Source of the DNA: Candidatus Woesearchaeota archaeon
GTDB lineage: Archaea; Nanobdellota; Nanobdellia; Woesearchaeales; WJKV01
Reading direction: 5' to 3'
Assembly: GCA_019322855.1 (NCBI GenBank)
Contig: JAHWIA010000062.1
Span: 1 to 5,472 of the forward strand
DNA: 5,472 bases
Shown here: positions 4,561-5,472 of the stretch, in pieces
How the letters are laid out: every line of letters begins with the position of its first letter
Numbering within the stretch: position 1 is the stretch's first letter
Program-made: the position numbers and the translations under genes
The notes under the pieces: generated by a model
Seen by the model: only the letters and a program-made list of their open reading frames with translations
The model's database searches: none
What the model was told of the DNA's origin: nothing

Positions 4561-5472
4561 TTGGGTAAAAACAATGATTTTGACATAGATGAGCATAGAT
4601 TGAAGCTCAGGGCTCTTGTTGACATTGTCTCGTATGTGGGAAAGCATGTAAAGCTGAAGATGGAAGGCGGAAATTTCATTGGCAGATGCCCGCTGCATAA
4701 GGATGCAAGAGACATGGATGTTCCTTCTTTCACAATAAACCCAAACAGGCAGAGCTTCAAATGCACTTGGTGCGGAAAGGGAGGCGATATCACTAATTTT
4801 GTCATGAACCTTGAGGACAAGGAATTTCTTGATGCTTTGATAACATTGTCTGAATATGCAGGGGTTGAATTGCCAAGAAAAAGCCAGCTCGAAAAGATCA
4901 AGAAGAGATGGAAAAAGTCATATTCAGAAGAGATGAGAGAATTAGGCCTAGAAATACGGCTGGATGTCCATCTTAAAAAAGACATTCCTCACGAGATTTT
5001 GCAGAATGAATATTCTGCCGATTACCTGATCCTGCTGAACAATGCAATGACTGCTTTTTTCTTCAGGCTGGAGCTGTTATATGATGAATTGAAGCTCAAT
5101 TACAATCAAAGAGTCAGTGAAGGAAGAAAGATGCAAATTCTCAAAGAACTGGCTCCGTACATCACAAGGACGCCAAGCGTCGCTACGCGTTCTTATCAAA
5201 TGAAGAAATTAGAAGAATTGCTTAATGTCAAGACTTCAAAAGTTGAAAGCGCAGTTACAGATTTTAAAAAGCCCTGGTTCGATTTTCAGACGAGCGGTCT
5301 CGTAGGATTTGAAACTCATCCTACTGCGCCTTATGAAGTGAGAGTCATATCAATGATGCTGAAAAGGCCCCACACTATCGAATACTTCAGAAAGAATCTC
5401 GATGAAGAATGGTTCATGAATAAAGCTTGCCTCGCCTTTTTCAAATTCTTGTGCGACAAGACATTGAGTGAA
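4561..5472 (+). CDS. DnaG-related protein with CHC2 zinc finger, apparently lacking TOPRIM (partial)
   Basis: The TTG at 4561 has SD GAGGGG 5 nt upstream. The nearby ATG at 4548 stops after six codons, so TTG is the start. The 304 visible codons run off the window. Residues 10-100 match the DnaG CHC2 zinc-binding domain: LVDIVSYVGKHVKL, then C43-P-L-H46, PSFTINPNRQSFKC68, TWC71GKGGD and the closing AGVELP. DnaG normally continues with over 200 residues of catalytic core including TOPRIM. Here only about 50 basic residues follow. Residues about 152-235 then resemble the post-catalytic helices of DnaG (YLILLNNAMTAFFF, GRKMQILKELAPYITRTPSV, YQMKKLEELL). Residues 255-300 (APYEVRVISMMLKRPHTIEY) resemble its helicase-binding domain. 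No EGxxD or DxD TOPRIM motif is seen. It may bind DNA or a helicase and cooperate with a separate catalytic subunit, which is inference. Domain order after 304 is unseen. Confidence 0.85.
   Translation, partial: MGKNNDFDIDEHRLKLRALVDIVSYVGKHVKLKMEGGNFIGRCPLHKDARDMDVPSFTINPNRQSFKCTWCGKGGDITNFVMNLEDKEFLDALITLSEYAGVELPRKSQLEKIKKRWKKSYSEEMRELGLEIRLDVHLKKDIPHEILQNEYSADYLILLNNAMTAFFFRLELLYDELKLNYNQRVSEGRKMQILKELAPYITRTPSVATRSYQMKKLEELLNVKTSKVESAVTDFKKPWFDFQTSGLVGFETHPTAPYEVRVISMMLKRPHTIEYFRKNLDEEWFMNKACLAFFKFLCDKTLSE

Noticed and set aside
4527..4985. 152-residue minus-strand ORF
   Set aside because: Antisense shadow of the DnaG-like gene, whose CHC2 motif fixes the coding strand; no promoter seen.

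Overview
The window looks archaeal. Seven TTTATATA-type TATA boxes sit about 20-60 bp upstream of the gene starts. Starts are leaderless or use short leaders with purine-rich Shine-Dalgarno (SD) sequences (GAGGTGAT, GGGGG, GAGGGG), and TTG is used as a start codon. The proteins are lysine-rich, and the large membrane protein has the Cys-rich plus beta-sandwich ectodomain layout I associate with DPANN archaea (Woesearchaeota/Pacearchaeota-like). That taxonomic placement is inference from style, not from a marker gene.

Layout. Positions 1-465 (minus) hold the N-terminal part of a BatA-type von Willebrand A protein, cut by the window edge. A divergent promoter region (466-582) separates it from a 577-residue membrane protein (583-2316, plus). 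That protein has two membrane helices, a disulfide-rich outside domain and a cytoplasmic tail of about 240 residues whose last 116 residues are about half lysine. Positions 2317-2585 carry a promoter and a plausible 41-residue ORF (2376-2501). A small beta-barrel-like protein follows on the minus strand (2586-2795), with a T-run terminator.

Positions 2796-3065 are a divergent intergenic region. It contains a ~99-bp element with 11-bp terminal inverted repeats flanked by a direct repeat, either a MITE-like insertion or a structured RNA. A 166-residue protein of unknown function (3066-3566, plus) ends tail-to-tail, with a 17-bp overlap, against a 277-residue protein (3550-4383, minus) that contains a possible degenerate receiver-like domain. 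A second divergent promoter region (4384-4560) carries matching candidate operators next to both TATA boxes. From 4561 to the window end runs a DnaG-related protein. It has the CHC2 zinc finger and the post-catalytic/helicase-binding helices, but the TOPRIM catalytic domain is missing from its usual place.

The genes do not form one obvious operon; almost every one has its own TATA box. The strongest leads are the TOPRIM-less DnaG homologue, the membrane protein with a histone-H1-like tail, and the inverted-repeat element at 2852-2970.
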